A stretch of 64,000 bases of DNA, taken from assembly GCA_946414885.1 (NCBI GenBank), contig CAMKQH010000014.1, positions 1 to 64,000 on the forward strand, written 5' to 3'. The stretch is from an uncultured Lachnospiraceae bacterium. Lineage in GTDB: Bacteria; Bacillota; Clostridia; Lachnospirales; Lachnospiraceae. Within the stretch, counting starts at the first letter, position 1, and every line of letters starts with the position of its first letter. Shown here piece after piece: positions 16,829-26,128 of the stretch. The notes below the pieces were generated by a model. That model made no database searches, was not told the origin of the DNA, and saw nothing but the letters and a program-made list of their open reading frames with translations. Both the position numbers and the translations under genes were made by a program.

Positions 16829-16857
16829 TTGTATTTCTCCAATCTTCATGGTATGGT
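16829..16857 (+). promoter_or_regulatory. Possible promoter of the CapA-like gene
   Basis: TTGTAT (16829-16834), 17-bp spacer and TATGGT (16852-16857). The -10 box is poor. Confidence 0.35.
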
Positions 16858-16918
16858 ACAGATAGATAAGTTACCATGACCAGTGACGGGAATTATGATA
16901 AAAATATTAAAGTAGGTA

Positions 16919-18220
16919 ATGCTTATGCATAAAACTAAGATTTATATTGTGATAATTGCAGTCTTGCTTTGCATGGCAGGTTGTAATTCATCAAAGCCAA
17001 ACTTTGACAATCCAGGCAGCACGTCCATGACCGCCGACAAGGCTGAGCAACGTGATACCGTTAAGACTACTGACCCTGCTGACCCAGACGGCACTTCTGA
17101 GGGCACCGCCCCTGCTGACACAGATGATGCTTCAAGCGCGAATGACTCTGCCAGCTCAGATGCGCTTCCCCCGCAAGCGGCGGAGCATGAAATCACCCTC
17201 CTGATGGTAGGTGACATTTTATTACATACGCCGGTAGAAAAGAGTGCAAAACGCGAGGACGGAAGCTACAGCTACGATGCAATTTTTGAGAATACGAAGG
17301 ATTTGATCGGAGCGGCGGACCTGGCACTGGTGAACCAGGAGGTGATCCTCGGCGGGGCGGAGCTTGGCATTAGCGGATATCCAAGGTTCAATGCGCCCTA
17401 TGAGTTGGGCACGGATCTCGTGGAGGCTGGCTTTGACGTCATCTGCCACGCGACAAACCATGCCATGGACCAGGGCAAGGACGGCGTGACGAACTGTCTT
17501 TCGTTCTGGGAGAACAATTATCCGGAAATTCAGGTTTTGGGGCTCCACGACAATCCGGACGATCCCCTCTATATTTACGAAAAGGATGGCATGAAAATTG
17601 CCTTCTTGAATTACACTTACGGCACGAACGGCATTGCGCTTCCGTCAGACATGCCCTACGCCGTGGATCTGCTGAGCAATAAGAATAAAGTGATCGCAGA
17701 CATTCAATACGCCGAATCCGTGGCGGACTTTACGGTTGTCTGCCCGCACTGGGGCACGGAATACCGCCTGACTGCGGACGCTTCCCAGGAAAAATGGACA
17801 AAGCTCTTTTTCGAGAACGGCGTGGACCTTGTCCTCGGCACCCATCCCCACGTGATCGAGCCCATCGAGTTCCTCACGGATGAGGAGACCGGTCATTCCA
17901 TGTTGGTCTATTATTCCCTTGGGAATTTTGTCAACTGGACGTCCTCCTCCGGCAGCGGCATCGCCAACCGCATGGTCGGCGGCATGGCGCAGATCACCCT
18001 CACCCGAACGGAAGACGGGGAAGTTGCCATCGCAGACTATGGCGTCACGGCCCTCGTCTGCCATCTCACGCCAGGACAGGACGGCGTCACCACCTATCCC
18101 CTCTCCGCCTATAACGAAGAACTGGCCGCGGACAACAAAATCCGCAGCCAGGACTCTAATTTCTCTTATTCGTATTGTGTCGACCTCTGCAATGAAGTTT
18201 GGGGAGAACTGTGGAAATAA
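16919..18220 (+). CDS. CapA-family (PGA_cap) lipoprotein
   Basis: A 433-residue protein. The signal peptide ends in the lipobox LLCMAGC, then comes a Ser/Asp/Ala-rich linker of about 60 residues, and then the CapA/PgsA domain with its metallophosphatase-like motifs: LLMVGDILLHTP, ALVNQEVIL, FDVICHATNHAMDQG, VVCPHWGTEY and DLVLGTHPHVIEP. CapA proteins take part in poly-gamma-glutamate capsule synthesis or export, but no capB or capC lies nearby, so the true role may be a cell-surface hydrolase. Starts at 16919 or 16925 are both possible; ribosome-site signal is weak for both. The gene converges with the following minus-strand lipoprotein gene. Confidence 0.85.
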   Translation: MLMHKTKIYIVIIAVLLCMAGCNSSKPNFDNPGSTSMTADKAEQRDTVKTTDPADPDGTSEGTAPADTDDASSANDSASSDALPPQAAEHEITLLMVGDILLHTPVEKSAKREDGSYSYDAIFENTKDLIGAADLALVNQEVILGGAELGISGYPRFNAPYELGTDLVEAGFDVICHATNHAMDQGKDGVTNCLSFWENNYPEIQVLGLHDNPDDPLYIYEKDGMKIAFLNYTYGTNGIALPSDMPYAVDLLSNKNKVIADIQYAESVADFTVVCPHWGTEYRLTADASQEKWTKLFFENGVDLVLGTHPHVIEPIEFLTDEETGHSMLVYYSLGNFVNWTSSSGSGIANRMVGGMAQITLTRTEDGEVAIADYGVTALVCHLTPGQDGVTTYPLSAYNEELAADNKIRSQDSNFSYSYCVDLCNEVWGELWK

Positions 18221-18234
18221 GGAGCACGTAATAA

Positions 18235-20550
18235 TTATTGTTCTCTCAGATAAAGGCGAATCCTTTTCTCCATAACGTCAATGGTTTCGTCCAAGCCTTT
18301 CTGTCCGGCAAAATAAGCTTCACTCTCCTCCTGAAGGATTGTCCTTACGTCCGCGTACCAACAATAATCGTAGCTGGCGCCTTCCAATATCTTGTAATAA
18401 AGAATCACTTCCTCTTCCGTTAGCGGCTTACGCGGTACTTCATACGTCTGCCCGTCTTCATCAAAGCAACGAAATGAGTATGGAAAATAATAATCTTCCG
18501 GATGATTTGCGTCTCCAATGCCCCTTAGTATCCCATCCTCCGCACACAAAAGCTCCATCTGCTTCTGAAGAATCTTCTTATTGCATGGGAATCCCGGAAT
18601 ACCAAGAATCTTTGGCCCCAAACAATCCTGATCATAATTTAGCATAAACTCAATAAACTTCCATGCGCCTTCTTTATTCTTACTCTTTGCGCATATGGAA
18701 AGCAAGCTGTTCTGCGGCTTTATGGACGTCAAAAACTTTCTGCCCTCATTGGGAAATCCCATGACCTTCCCGTTCCCTCCAAAATACGTCCAACCATACT
18801 CCGGAATGCTTGCGAAATTAGAATAATAAGCCACGCGCATGAGTGGCCTTTTTACAGGTTGCCATTGAAACTTAAATACATCATAGCTCCGCTTTCCAAT
18901 CTCATCAGCAGGATACGTGGCAGCATGTTCCATCAGTTCACGAAATTCCGGCGTATCTAAGTTTACCTCCTTGCCATTTAAATCCACAAAGTCACTAATG
19001 GAATAATACGCGATCAATGTTAAGAGTTCACCAGACGTACAGTTCGAAAGAAGTTCCTTTGCCGGGCGTGCCCTGTCATAAGCAATCAAATCCGCAATGC
19101 TCCAACAATCCTGGCCCTGCCATTCCTCCTCGCTAACCATCAATGCCTGTAGGGAAAACATGCGCGGTATCGCCACCAGTTTCCCACGAATGGTACAACA
19201 GTCCAGTGCCTTCTGCTCCAAGTCAGCCACAGAAATTTCCGTGCTCTTACTTAAATATGGTCCAAGATCCTCAACGTAACCTTGCTCCGTCAAGTCCGAC
19301 ATTGTCGGAGAAACGCTTGATTCGAACACGTAATCAATATTAATCAAATCCGGCGGATCAGATCCAAGAACGCTGATCATCATCTTATTCAGGGAATCCC
19401 GCGCGCCAGCTTGAGCCTCGCCGTAAGTCTTTACAACCACCTTCCAGTCTGATTGGGAACGGTTAAAAGCTGAAATGACCGGTGAGAGATAAATGTCATC
19501 ATACAAACTGTATATCACAAGCTTTTGCGGTTCTTTCTTTTTCTCTTCTCCCGGTTTCAAAATAATCATTTCCACGGTTTCCACGTCATTACAATACGCA
19601 AGAATTCGCTCCGCATACTGCCTAACACCCATCACGTTTCTGCCGTAAATGCCGCGATCCGTCCAGCAAAGCATCGGAGTCATTGTTTTTCCCTTTAGGT
19701 CAAACTGCCATAGCCCTTCCTGATCATAGATAAGAAGCGCATTCTCGCGGTCTGTCGCTCCAATGCCCAACATGGAATCTGGTGCACCTGCGATTTCTTC
19801 CACCCTGCCCTGTCGTACGTTAACAAGGCCCAGCGAGCTTCCCCTCGCGTCCATAATGACAGCATAAACGTTTCCATCTGCCGCCTTCGTCAAAAAGCGC
19901 ACGTCACTTTCTTCGCCTAATCGGAGTTCTCCCTTCCTTGAGCCATCTGCGGAATAGATCCATATATCTTTTTGGGCAATCAGATAATTACCATCCTTGT
20001 CCATCTCCATAACGGCATTCCGAAGATCTTCAACGTCGTTATTCTCAGCCTGCATGGACACACGGCTTTGTTCCATGCCTGCTTTATCATATCGCACCAA
20101 CCACAGATTACCGTATTGCCACCGTTCCCCATCTTTTGTCTCCTGCGAAGCAATAACGGCATGAACCTCCCCTTCTTCGGAATTGCAGAAGGTCAGCACG
20201 GATTCATATGGCGGTTCGCTTACGCCTTTGGAGGGATCGATCAAATTGCTGACGTTTCCCGCATTATCAAACATCCCTACGCCACAAACGTTATATTCTT
20301 TTAACACCGTCGACCTGCACAGAAGGTTGTCAGCGAAGAAATGAACATTACCGTATTCCGAGTATTTCTCTCGCGAGAGCGTGACGAATTTTGCGACCAT
20401 ATCCGTCTCTGGAAAAACATTCTCCATTTGCTTCGTTGGCATTTGCGATGCTACATCGTCACTCGTCATCCTTTCTCTGATCTCGCAACCCGCCAGCATT
20501 ACCCCAAGCGTCACGATCAACGTAAATAGGAATCGAATCCTTTTCACCAT
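18235..20550 (-). CDS. Chimeric lipoprotein: propeller-like N-half plus solute-binding domain
   Basis: A 771-residue lipoprotein with lipobox LGVMLAGC. Residues about 50-340 have repeated short strands with Trp/Asp-Gly turns (DKDGNYLIAQKDIWIYSADG), suggesting a beta-propeller; this is inference from pattern. From about residue 350 it resembles family 1 extracellular solute-binding proteins: KLVIYSLYDDIYLSPVISAF, SDPPDLINIDYV, a GKLVAIPRMFSLQALMVSEE stretch, and the C-terminal MEKRIRLYLREQ. A perfect GGAGGTGA precedes the ATG at 20550. It is the second of two tandem paralogs, 30 bp after the first. No sugar-ABC permeases adjoin, so ordinary sugar uptake is doubtful. It is related to 20581-22860, 44438-46669 and 52639-54831. 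Confidence 0.75.
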   Translation of the reverse strand: MVKRIRFLFTLIVTLGVMLAGCEIRERMTSDDVASQMPTKQMENVFPETDMVAKFVTLSREKYSEYGNVHFFADNLLCRSTVLKEYNVCGVGMFDNAGNVSNLIDPSKGVSEPPYESVLTFCNSEEGEVHAVIASQETKDGERWQYGNLWLVRYDKAGMEQSRVSMQAENNDVEDLRNAVMEMDKDGNYLIAQKDIWIYSADGSRKGELRLGEESDVRFLTKAADGNVYAVIMDARGSSLGLVNVRQGRVEEIAGAPDSMLGIGATDRENALLIYDQEGLWQFDLKGKTMTPMLCWTDRGIYGRNVMGVRQYAERILAYCNDVETVEMIILKPGEEKKKEPQKLVIYSLYDDIYLSPVISAFNRSQSDWKVVVKTYGEAQAGARDSLNKMMISVLGSDPPDLINIDYVFESSVSPTMSDLTEQGYVEDLGPYLSKSTEISVADLEQKALDCCTIRGKLVAIPRMFSLQALMVSEEEWQGQDCWSIADLIAYDRARPAKELLSNCTSGELLTLIAYYSISDFVDLNGKEVNLDTPEFRELMEHAATYPADEIGKRSYDVFKFQWQPVKRPLMRVAYYSNFASIPEYGWTYFGGNGKVMGFPNEGRKFLTSIKPQNSLLSICAKSKNKEGAWKFIEFMLNYDQDCLGPKILGIPGFPCNKKILQKQMELLCAEDGILRGIGDANHPEDYYFPYSFRCFDEDGQTYEVPRKPLTEEEVILYYKILEGASYDYCWYADVRTILQEESEAYFAGQKGLDETIDVMEKRIRLYLREQ

Positions 20551-20580
20551 CGCATCACCTCCCCAAAACACTGTGTCAGA

Positions 20581-22860
20581 TCATTTTTGCTCTTCCAGGT
20601 ACAGCCAGACGCGGCTCTTTAGATGAGAATCCAACGCCTTTTCATTGATCCCGCCTCCAAGGTACGCACCAAATTCTTCATCAAATACGGCCTTCAACGG
20701 CGCGGGAAATTCCTTTTTGGGAACGCTGTTACTTAGCAGTTCCTCCAGGAACTTCAAATCCTTTTCACGGTCAAGTTCCGGAGACATGATGGGGTCATAA
20801 TACCCGTATTCCTTTGCAAGGGCGATCTGCTCCTCATATTTCTTCAATTTCTCCTCCAGCACGTCCTTTCGTACCGGCAAATAACCGTACTCCTCCATCA
20901 TGGCTTCCTTGGACAAGAACACCTTCATGAAGGTATATGCGATTTCTTTTTCCTCCTCCGTCGCAGTAGAGCGCATGGCAAGGGGATAAACCGCTTCAAC
21001 GAAATGCCTTGCGCCATTCCTTGTCGGATAACCGATGACCCTCTCCCCTTCCGCTTCCAGTCTTCTTCGAAGCTGAAAAACTTGATTGAGCGTTAAAACG
21101 ACGTACCATTCGAAAAGGGCGCCTCCGTTCTTGATCGCCTTTCCTTCGTCGTAGGGCGGACATTTCTTTGCCTTTTGGGAAACCTTCAAAAGGCGCTCAA
21201 ATTCCGGCGTTTCAAAGATCATTTCTCCCGTTTCGGGATTCAAAAAGTAATTGTCCTCCACGCCATTCTTAAAGAATTCGAAAAACTTTTCCCTCCAGTC
21301 AACCGTGGACTGAATGAATTGATACGTGAACGCAGCCCCGTCATAGTTCTCCAAAGCGTCCACCATGCCTTTGTAATCCCAGTCCTTGGGGCCTTCCTCC
21401 GCCACAAGGAGCGTCGAAATGCGGTAACAGTTCACAATGCCGTACGTAACGCCTTTGATTTTTCCCAACTCCTTGGTTTCCGGAATGAGCTCTTCGGCAA
21501 TGCCGGTGGCTTCCAAAAATCCGTCCAGGGGTTGCCAAAGATTTTCCAAATCCTCAAAACCCGTCAGCTCCGTGTCCACGAGAACGGGTCCGTCACCCGC
21601 GCCAAGCTGCGTCAGAAGGCTTGTTTTGTCATAATCATCCTTGATGTGAATGGCATACTGCGGATATTTTTTCACAAAATAAGCCGCAGCGCTCAAATAA
21701 ACGTTCTTGTTATCGGGAGAAACGGCGATTGTGATCGACTTTAATTCCTCCTTGTGATCATTCGGCTTTAATACAATGAAATTCAATCCGCTCTTGTCTT
21801 CGTATAATATCTCCACCGTACCGTCCGTCGTCACAAGCACGTCCTTGATCAATTGGGGAAGGATCCCGTGATTCGACCATTTATAGATTAACTTTTTCTC
21901 CTTGTCCTGCACGTGGTAGGTGAAAACGCCCTCCGTCGTGCACCAAAGGGCGCCGTTCTCGTCGATCGGTACGGCAACGTGAACAAATTCCGTCACTTCC
22001 ATGCCGCCCTGAAGGGGCTTTTCCGCTGAAACGGTAAGCTCCCGAAGTTTCCCCATCTTTAGGTCCGCCTCATACAGCCGACGTTCCTCGTTGGAGGAAT
22101 CCATGCATGCGGCAACTTGTCCCTCGCCAAAAGCAGACAGCTTTGCAGAAAAATTCAGTATTTCATCAAAAACGCACTTTCCATCCGAAGAGTAAATCAA
22201 GTATTCCGCTTTCGTGGGTGGCATCCAATGCAGTACGTGAAAATTACCCTCTGCATCCCCCATAAAGGAATCAATCTGAAGCTGCAAGGGTTCTTCCGTC
22301 TTCACCTTGCGGACTGTCTTAAAATCTTCGTCCAGTTCATACAGCCAAAGCTCAGTGATATCATTTCTTTCTCCTAAGACCTTTTTATACGCAACGCTCC
22401 CCTTCTTCCCGGAAAGGTTTCCGAGCGTGAAATAGCCATATTCTCCTTCCACCTTGTCAAGCTCCAGTCTTGCCTGATACTCACCGCCGTCCGGCAGATA
22501 CCCGTTGATCCCGTACCAATCATTTTTGGAAATGGGAAACATATGATTCTTATGAAAGATACAACCTCTCTCGCTTAAGAATCGTCCTCCCATGCCGCCG
22601 TTAATTGTTCCCTCCACCTTTTCCGCCGTTACCGGCACGTTCAGGACAGCTATGTAATCATCCAGGGCATTGTCCTTCCAAACGGCTTTTTCCTCTTCCG
22701 TTTCCTCTTCCGTCAAGAATACGTACTCCGTGGATACAGGTAATGCTACGCTCCCCGAATCCGTTGCTTCCCGCTCCGGCGTTTCCGCTTCCTTCCCTGC
22801 GCATCCCGCAAGCATCATCACCATGATCAGCACTATAAAAAAACGCATCCTTTTCCCCAC
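20581..22860 (-). CDS. Chimeric lipoprotein, paralog of the 18235-20550 gene
   Basis: A 759-residue lipoprotein with signal peptide and lipobox VMMLAGC. The N-terminal half (about 60-370) is rich in beta-type repeats. The C-terminal half begins ELKSITIAVSPDNKNVYLSA and follows the solute-binding layout: GDGPVLVDTELTGFEDLENL, GKIKGVTYGIVNCYRISTLL, and the final SRVWLYLEEQK. The start is a GTG at 22860 with GAGGAGGTGA upstream; an ATG four codons later is an alternative. It is the first gene of a two-gene operon with a recognisable promoter and is divergent from a membrane-protein gene. The function is unknown; the solute-binding half suggests ligand capture at the outer face of the membrane. 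Confidence 0.72.
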   Translation of the reverse strand: MGKRMRFFIVLIMVMMLAGCAGKEAETPEREATDSGSVALPVSTEYVFLTEEETEEEKAVWKDNALDDYIAVLNVPVTAEKVEGTINGGMGGRFLSERGCIFHKNHMFPISKNDWYGINGYLPDGGEYQARLELDKVEGEYGYFTLGNLSGKKGSVAYKKVLGERNDITELWLYELDEDFKTVRKVKTEEPLQLQIDSFMGDAEGNFHVLHWMPPTKAEYLIYSSDGKCVFDEILNFSAKLSAFGEGQVAACMDSSNEERRLYEADLKMGKLRELTVSAEKPLQGGMEVTEFVHVAVPIDENGALWCTTEGVFTYHVQDKEKKLIYKWSNHGILPQLIKDVLVTTDGTVEILYEDKSGLNFIVLKPNDHKEELKSITIAVSPDNKNVYLSAAAYFVKKYPQYAIHIKDDYDKTSLLTQLGAGDGPVLVDTELTGFEDLENLWQPLDGFLEATGIAEELIPETKELGKIKGVTYGIVNCYRISTLLVAEEGPKDWDYKGMVDALENYDGAAFTYQFIQSTVDWREKFFEFFKNGVEDNYFLNPETGEMIFETPEFERLLKVSQKAKKCPPYDEGKAIKNGGALFEWYVVLTLNQVFQLRRRLEAEGERVIGYPTRNGARHFVEAVYPLAMRSTATEEEKEIAYTFMKVFLSKEAMMEEYGYLPVRKDVLEEKLKKYEEQIALAKEYGYYDPIMSPELDREKDLKFLEELLSNSVPKKEFPAPLKAVFDEEFGAYLGGGINEKALDSHLKSRVWLYLEEQK

Positions 22861-22880
22861 GTCGTCACCTCCTCAAGAAC

Positions 22881-22909
22881 ATTATACCCCGCAAAGTACG
22901 TGAGGTAAA
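22881..22909 (-). promoter_or_regulatory. Promoter of the tandem lipoprotein operon
   Basis: Minus-strand TTTACC (22904-22909), 17-bp spacer, consensus TATAAT (22881-22886), only about 20 bp before the GTG start. Confidence 0.6.
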
Positions 22910-22983
22910 TCGCCTTAAACAATTCTTAAACTACGTTAATCCATTCTTTAACTTTCCCCTCCCTTTATTTCTGCTTCGTTTTA

Positions 22984-23012
22984 TTGACGTAACCCGCAAA
23001 TTATCTTACAAT
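22984..23012 (+). promoter_or_regulatory. Promoter of the 23079 membrane-protein gene
   Basis: TTGACG (22984-22989), 17-bp spacer, TACAAT (23007-23012). A small inverted repeat, CTTGG-TAGTTG-CCAAG, follows at the expected transcription start. Confidence 0.65.
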
Positions 23013-23078
23013 CTTGGTAGTTGCCAAGACTGAAATTGTAAGTCGTGCTTCGCGCACGCAAGAGGGAAACAAGCAAAC

Positions 23079-24452
23079 ATGAAAAAACTGTGGAATGCCT
23101 TTCGCAATTACTTTAAAGAGAATGCAAAGGATCCGTCCCTGATCCGATATGAATCCAACACTTCCTCAGCCCACGGCGCAGGCCTTGCCTGCGGCGGACT
23201 GGCGATGCTCGTCTTTGTGATCTACTATAAGGTGGCTTACGCCTTCTGCATCGTGGATGGCCAGCAGGACATGAAGGCCCATGCGATTTTTGCGCAGAAT
23301 TTTTATTTGAACCCGGAGGAATTCTTTAAGGCCTGGCTCAGGGTACCTCACATGCTCTGGCACCTAGTCACGAAGACCTTTGAATCACGCCTTGGCGTGC
23401 CCCTCTGGGATGCAGCATCACTGTCCTTCGCCTTATTTGGGCTCTTTGCCTTTGGCGTCATGACGTGGTTCCTGTATGGCTTCCTAAAATGTCATACGGG
23501 TCAAAAGCGGCTTGCCTTCGCGGCGCTTGGCGGCGCGGCCCTGTCCTTTGCCGGCCCCCTGATCATGGCGTGGTTTTCCGATCCGTACACCGGATCCTTC
23601 TCGCCAAATCCCCTTCACAATCCTACGCACATAGCGTCAAAGGGCTTTGGCATGATCGCCATGATGGCCGGCATTGACGTAATCCGCAGATACCGCAACG
23701 AGCGTCCTGCCTTCTTTCAGGGAAAGCTTGTCTACCTATGGTTTAGCATTGCGTCCCTCCTTTCCGTATTGGCAAAGCCGACCTTTATGTACATGCTTCT
23801 GCCCGCTGGTGTTCTGGTGATCCTGCTGGATCTGATCGCCGCATTTAAAAAGCAGCTTTTAGAAAATGCCGATCAAAAAGAACGGCACGGAAAAAAGAAA
23901 TCCGGGAAATCCGGAAATTCTTCCCAGCTCAAGGCCATTTGGGGAACCGCTTGGCGGCTCGTGCTCGCCACGCTGCCCACCTGCGCTTATCTGATTGCCG
24001 AATATATCGCCGTATTTAACTACGGAAGAGACAAAGGTTCTTCCGTTGTGATCACGGAGCCATTTTACGTTTGGCACTTCTTCACCTGTGACGTTCCGAT
24101 TTCCGTTTTGCTTGGCATGTGCTTCCCAATTTGGATTCTGGTGACCAACCTTGGTTACTTCTGCAAGTCTGCGGAAGGGAGGCTTAGCATCCTTGGCTAT
24201 GTCTTCGGCGTACTGGAGTTTTCCTTCCTCGCGGAATCCGGTTCCCGCATGGACGCCGCAAACTTCGCCTGGTGCATGATGGCAGGCATGACGGTCTTCT
24301 ACGCCGTCGCCCTCTATCGTCTCATGCTGACAAGCCTGCAGGAAAAACAAGGCAAGGGCCATACCGCCTACCTGATCATCAGCTGGTTCCTTCTCTTCCT
24401 GCACGTTTACTCCGGCCTTTCAATCTATGACGTCTTCGCCGGAATCCTGTAA
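23079..24452 (+). CDS. Polytopic membrane protein of unknown function
   Basis: A 457-residue protein with roughly ten hydrophobic segments, for example LACGGLAMLVFVIYY, FALFGLFAFGVMTWFLYGFL and LLPAGVLVILLDLIAAF. A short Lys/Gly/Ser-rich cytoplasmic loop lies at about 270-285 (ERHGKKKSGKSGNSS). The loop after the fourth segment has SDPYTGSFSPNPLHNPTHIA. I do not recognise the family. The general shape, a polytopic protein with a large polar loop between early helices, could fit a membrane glycosyltransferase or another envelope protein, but no catalytic motif is evident. It is a stand-alone unit with its own promoter and terminator, divergent from the tandem lipoproteins. Confidence 0.7.
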   Translation: MKKLWNAFRNYFKENAKDPSLIRYESNTSSAHGAGLACGGLAMLVFVIYYKVAYAFCIVDGQQDMKAHAIFAQNFYLNPEEFFKAWLRVPHMLWHLVTKTFESRLGVPLWDAASLSFALFGLFAFGVMTWFLYGFLKCHTGQKRLAFAALGGAALSFAGPLIMAWFSDPYTGSFSPNPLHNPTHIASKGFGMIAMMAGIDVIRRYRNERPAFFQGKLVYLWFSIASLLSVLAKPTFMYMLLPAGVLVILLDLIAAFKKQLLENADQKERHGKKKSGKSGNSSQLKAIWGTAWRLVLATLPTCAYLIAEYIAVFNYGRDKGSSVVITEPFYVWHFFTCDVPISVLLGMCFPIWILVTNLGYFCKSAEGRLSILGYVFGVLEFSFLAESGSRMDAANFAWCMMAGMTVFYAVALYRLMLTSLQEKQGKGHTAYLIISWFLLFLHVYSGLSIYDVFAGIL

Positions 24453-24484
24453 TCATAGGGTGATTTCATATGGATTTTCTTCCC

Positions 24485-24518
24485 ATACCCACGGCTTCTC
24501 CAACCGTGGGTATTTTTT
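24485..24518 (+). terminator. Terminator after the 23079 gene
   Basis: ATACCCACGG (24485-24494) and CCGTGGGTAT (24504-24513) form a perfect ten-base-pair stem followed by TTTTTTCG. Confidence 0.93.
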
Positions 24519-24591
24519 CGTCTTTCTCGCCTCTTACCCCAAATCCTCCCACGTCAAAATGAATCTTAAGAAATATTTAGAATTTCTCTTA

Positions 24592-24647
24592 TTGACAATT
24601 TTTTTGTGCGGCTGTATTATGAGTGTACTAAGCAGCTTAATACACTC
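24592..24647 (+). promoter_or_regulatory. Promoter and operator-like hairpin of the TraX-like gene
   Basis: TTGACA (24592-24597), 17-bp spacer, TATTAT (24615-24620). The inverted pair GAGTGTA (24621-24627) and TACACTC (24641-24647), with extra internal complementarity, sits right after the -10 box, where a repressor or a 5' RNA hairpin would act. Confidence 0.75.
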
Positions 24648-24666
24648 ATTCACATTGGAGACGGAT

Positions 24667-25458
24667 ATGAAAAAAGGTCTTAATTCCTATCAATTAAAGT
24701 TAATCGCATTATGCTTTATGATATTGGATCACTTATACTCCAAATTAAACTGGCCGATGCATGAATACCTGAATTGGCCATTCTGGCCGCAGTGGATTCC
24801 GGTAATTACGCGATTCGTTTCGCCGCTGTTTCTGTATTTGATGATAGACGGATTCTATCACACCAGAAGCCGTCAAAAATTCCTGACCAGACTTTTCACG
24901 GCGGCGCTCATCATGCAAGCCGGAAACATAGTATTGAATTACGTATTCCATAACGTCGATCACTATACGGGAAAATATACTTTTCGTTCGCTATTAAACG
25001 GGAATAACATTTTTCTTACGCTCGCAGTCCTGTTTGCCTTTATCTGGTGTTTGGAAAACGTGAAGCAGCGGGAAAAAGTAATTCCAAGCGTCGTCCTCGC
25101 GTTCCTCACCGGAGCTTTCAGTCTTATCTTAGAAGGCGGGGTTTATTTGTTGCCGGTTGCGGTGGTCGTATGGTTCTTCCATGAAAGAAAGGCTCTGCAG
25201 TGCGTCGGAATCGGCGTTTGGAGCAGCTTGCTGTTAGCAAAGGCGCTGCTTTCGTATTTCACGGGATCCATGGGCACCTCGCTATATACGGATTTGTGCT
25301 TCGACAACGAATGGGCCATGTTTGTGGTAATCTTCTTTATTCTTTTGTATAACGGAGAACGGGGCAAGAATACCAAGTTCACAAAGTACGTGTTCTATGT
25401 TATTTATCCCATTCATTTGTGGATTCTTGAGATTGTTCGTAACTTGATTATTTCATGA
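24667..25458 (+). CDS. TraX-like membrane protein
   Basis: A 263-residue protein with about eight membrane segments and the TraX-family opening GLNSYQLKLIALCFMILDHL, then RFVSPLFLYLMIDGFYHT and a C-terminal YVFYVIYPIHLWIL. TraX acetylates F pilin in conjugative plasmids. Chromosomal Clostridia homologues are probably acyltransferases acting on envelope molecules, and no conjugation gene is present here. The ATG at 24667 has GGAG upstream and follows its promoter by the right distance; the reading frame is open for 80 more codons upstream, but that region contains the terminator and promoter. The gene is somewhat AT-richer than its neighbours. Confidence 0.82.
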   Translation: MKKGLNSYQLKLIALCFMILDHLYSKLNWPMHEYLNWPFWPQWIPVITRFVSPLFLYLMIDGFYHTRSRQKFLTRLFTAALIMQAGNIVLNYVFHNVDHYTGKYTFRSLLNGNNIFLTLAVLFAFIWCLENVKQREKVIPSVVLAFLTGAFSLILEGGVYLLPVAVVVWFFHERKALQCVGIGVWSSLLLAKALLSYFTGSMGTSLYTDLCFDNEWAMFVVIFFILLYNGERGKNTKFTKYVFYVIYPIHLWILEIVRNLIIS

Positions 25459-25564
25459 GAATAAATTGAATCTAATTTGACCGTTTCATGAAAAAGAGAC
25501 CGAACTAAATTGGCTTTTCAAAAAAATTTGAACTTGCCGCAGAAGCGGCGGATTGAGAGGCATT

Positions 25565-26128
25565 ATGATTGTTATTGATTATCGGGACAAACGACCTTTG
25601 TACGAGCAGGTAGCGGAAAAGCTTTCACAGCTGATCATTTGCGGCGCTTTGGAGTCTAATGCGAAGCTTCCCTCCGTGCGATCCCTGGCGCTGGATCTTT
25701 CCATCAACCCCAACACCATTCAGCGGGCCTACATGCAGCTTGAGCAGGACGGTTACATTTACACCATCGTGGGTCGCGGGAATTACGTAACGGACCGGAC
25801 CGAATGGCAAAAGGGCTATCAAGTTGCGGCGCGCCAGGAACTCAGCGAGTCCCTGGCGAAGGCAAAGTCTTCCGGGCTGACGCTGGAGGACGTTCTTTCC
25901 ATGGCAAGGCAATGTTATGCCGACGCAGGCTCGCACCCTGACGGAAGGGCATCCGGGCCGGTCGGCGGCATTGCGGCGGCAAGCGGCGGCATGGCGGCGG
26001 CAAGCGGCGGCATGGCGCCTGCAATAGCCAGCGGCACTGACTCGCCGCTTGGCGGTGACGCTGCCGCAACCAGAGGCGCAGTTACGGAAACAGCTTCTAC
26101 GACTTCGAAGGAGGAACAGGGAGAATGA
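25565..26128 (+). CDS. GntR-family (YtrA-type) transcriptional regulator
   Basis: A 187-residue protein. The N-terminal winged helix-turn-helix of the GntR family is clear: RPLYEQVAEKLSQLIICGAL, LPSVRSLALDLSINPNTIQR, then AYMQLEQDGYIYTIVGRGNY. The short C-terminus without a large ligand domain and the adjoining ABC genes mark the YtrA subfamily, which represses its own ABC operon. The last 65 residues are an unusual Ala/Gly/Ser-rich tail partly encoded by a 21-bp tandem repeat. The ATG at 25565 has GAGAGG upstream. The stop overlaps the ATPase start by four bases. Confidence 0.9.
   Translation: MIVIDYRDKRPLYEQVAEKLSQLIICGALESNAKLPSVRSLALDLSINPNTIQRAYMQLEQDGYIYTIVGRGNYVTDRTEWQKGYQVAARQELSESLAKAKSSGLTLEDVLSMARQCYADAGSHPDGRASGPVGGIAAASGGMAAASGGMAPAIASGTDSPLGGDAAATRGAVTETASTTSKEEQGE
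25964..26017 (+). repeat. In-frame 21-bp tandem repeat in the GntR gene
   Basis: Units at 25964-25984 and 25985-26005 (20 of 21 identical), plus a partial third to 26017, encode GGIAAAS/GGMAAAS. A multiple of three keeps the frame open while copy number changes. Confidence 0.85.

Noticed and set aside
18235..22860. Sugar ABC uptake operon
   Set aside because: Only binding-type lipoproteins are present; no inner-membrane permease or MsmK-type ATPase adjoins.
24667..25458. Part of an integrative conjugative element because of TraX similarity
   Set aside because: No relaxase, type IV secretion or integrase gene is present; chromosomal TraX-like proteins are common in Clostridia.
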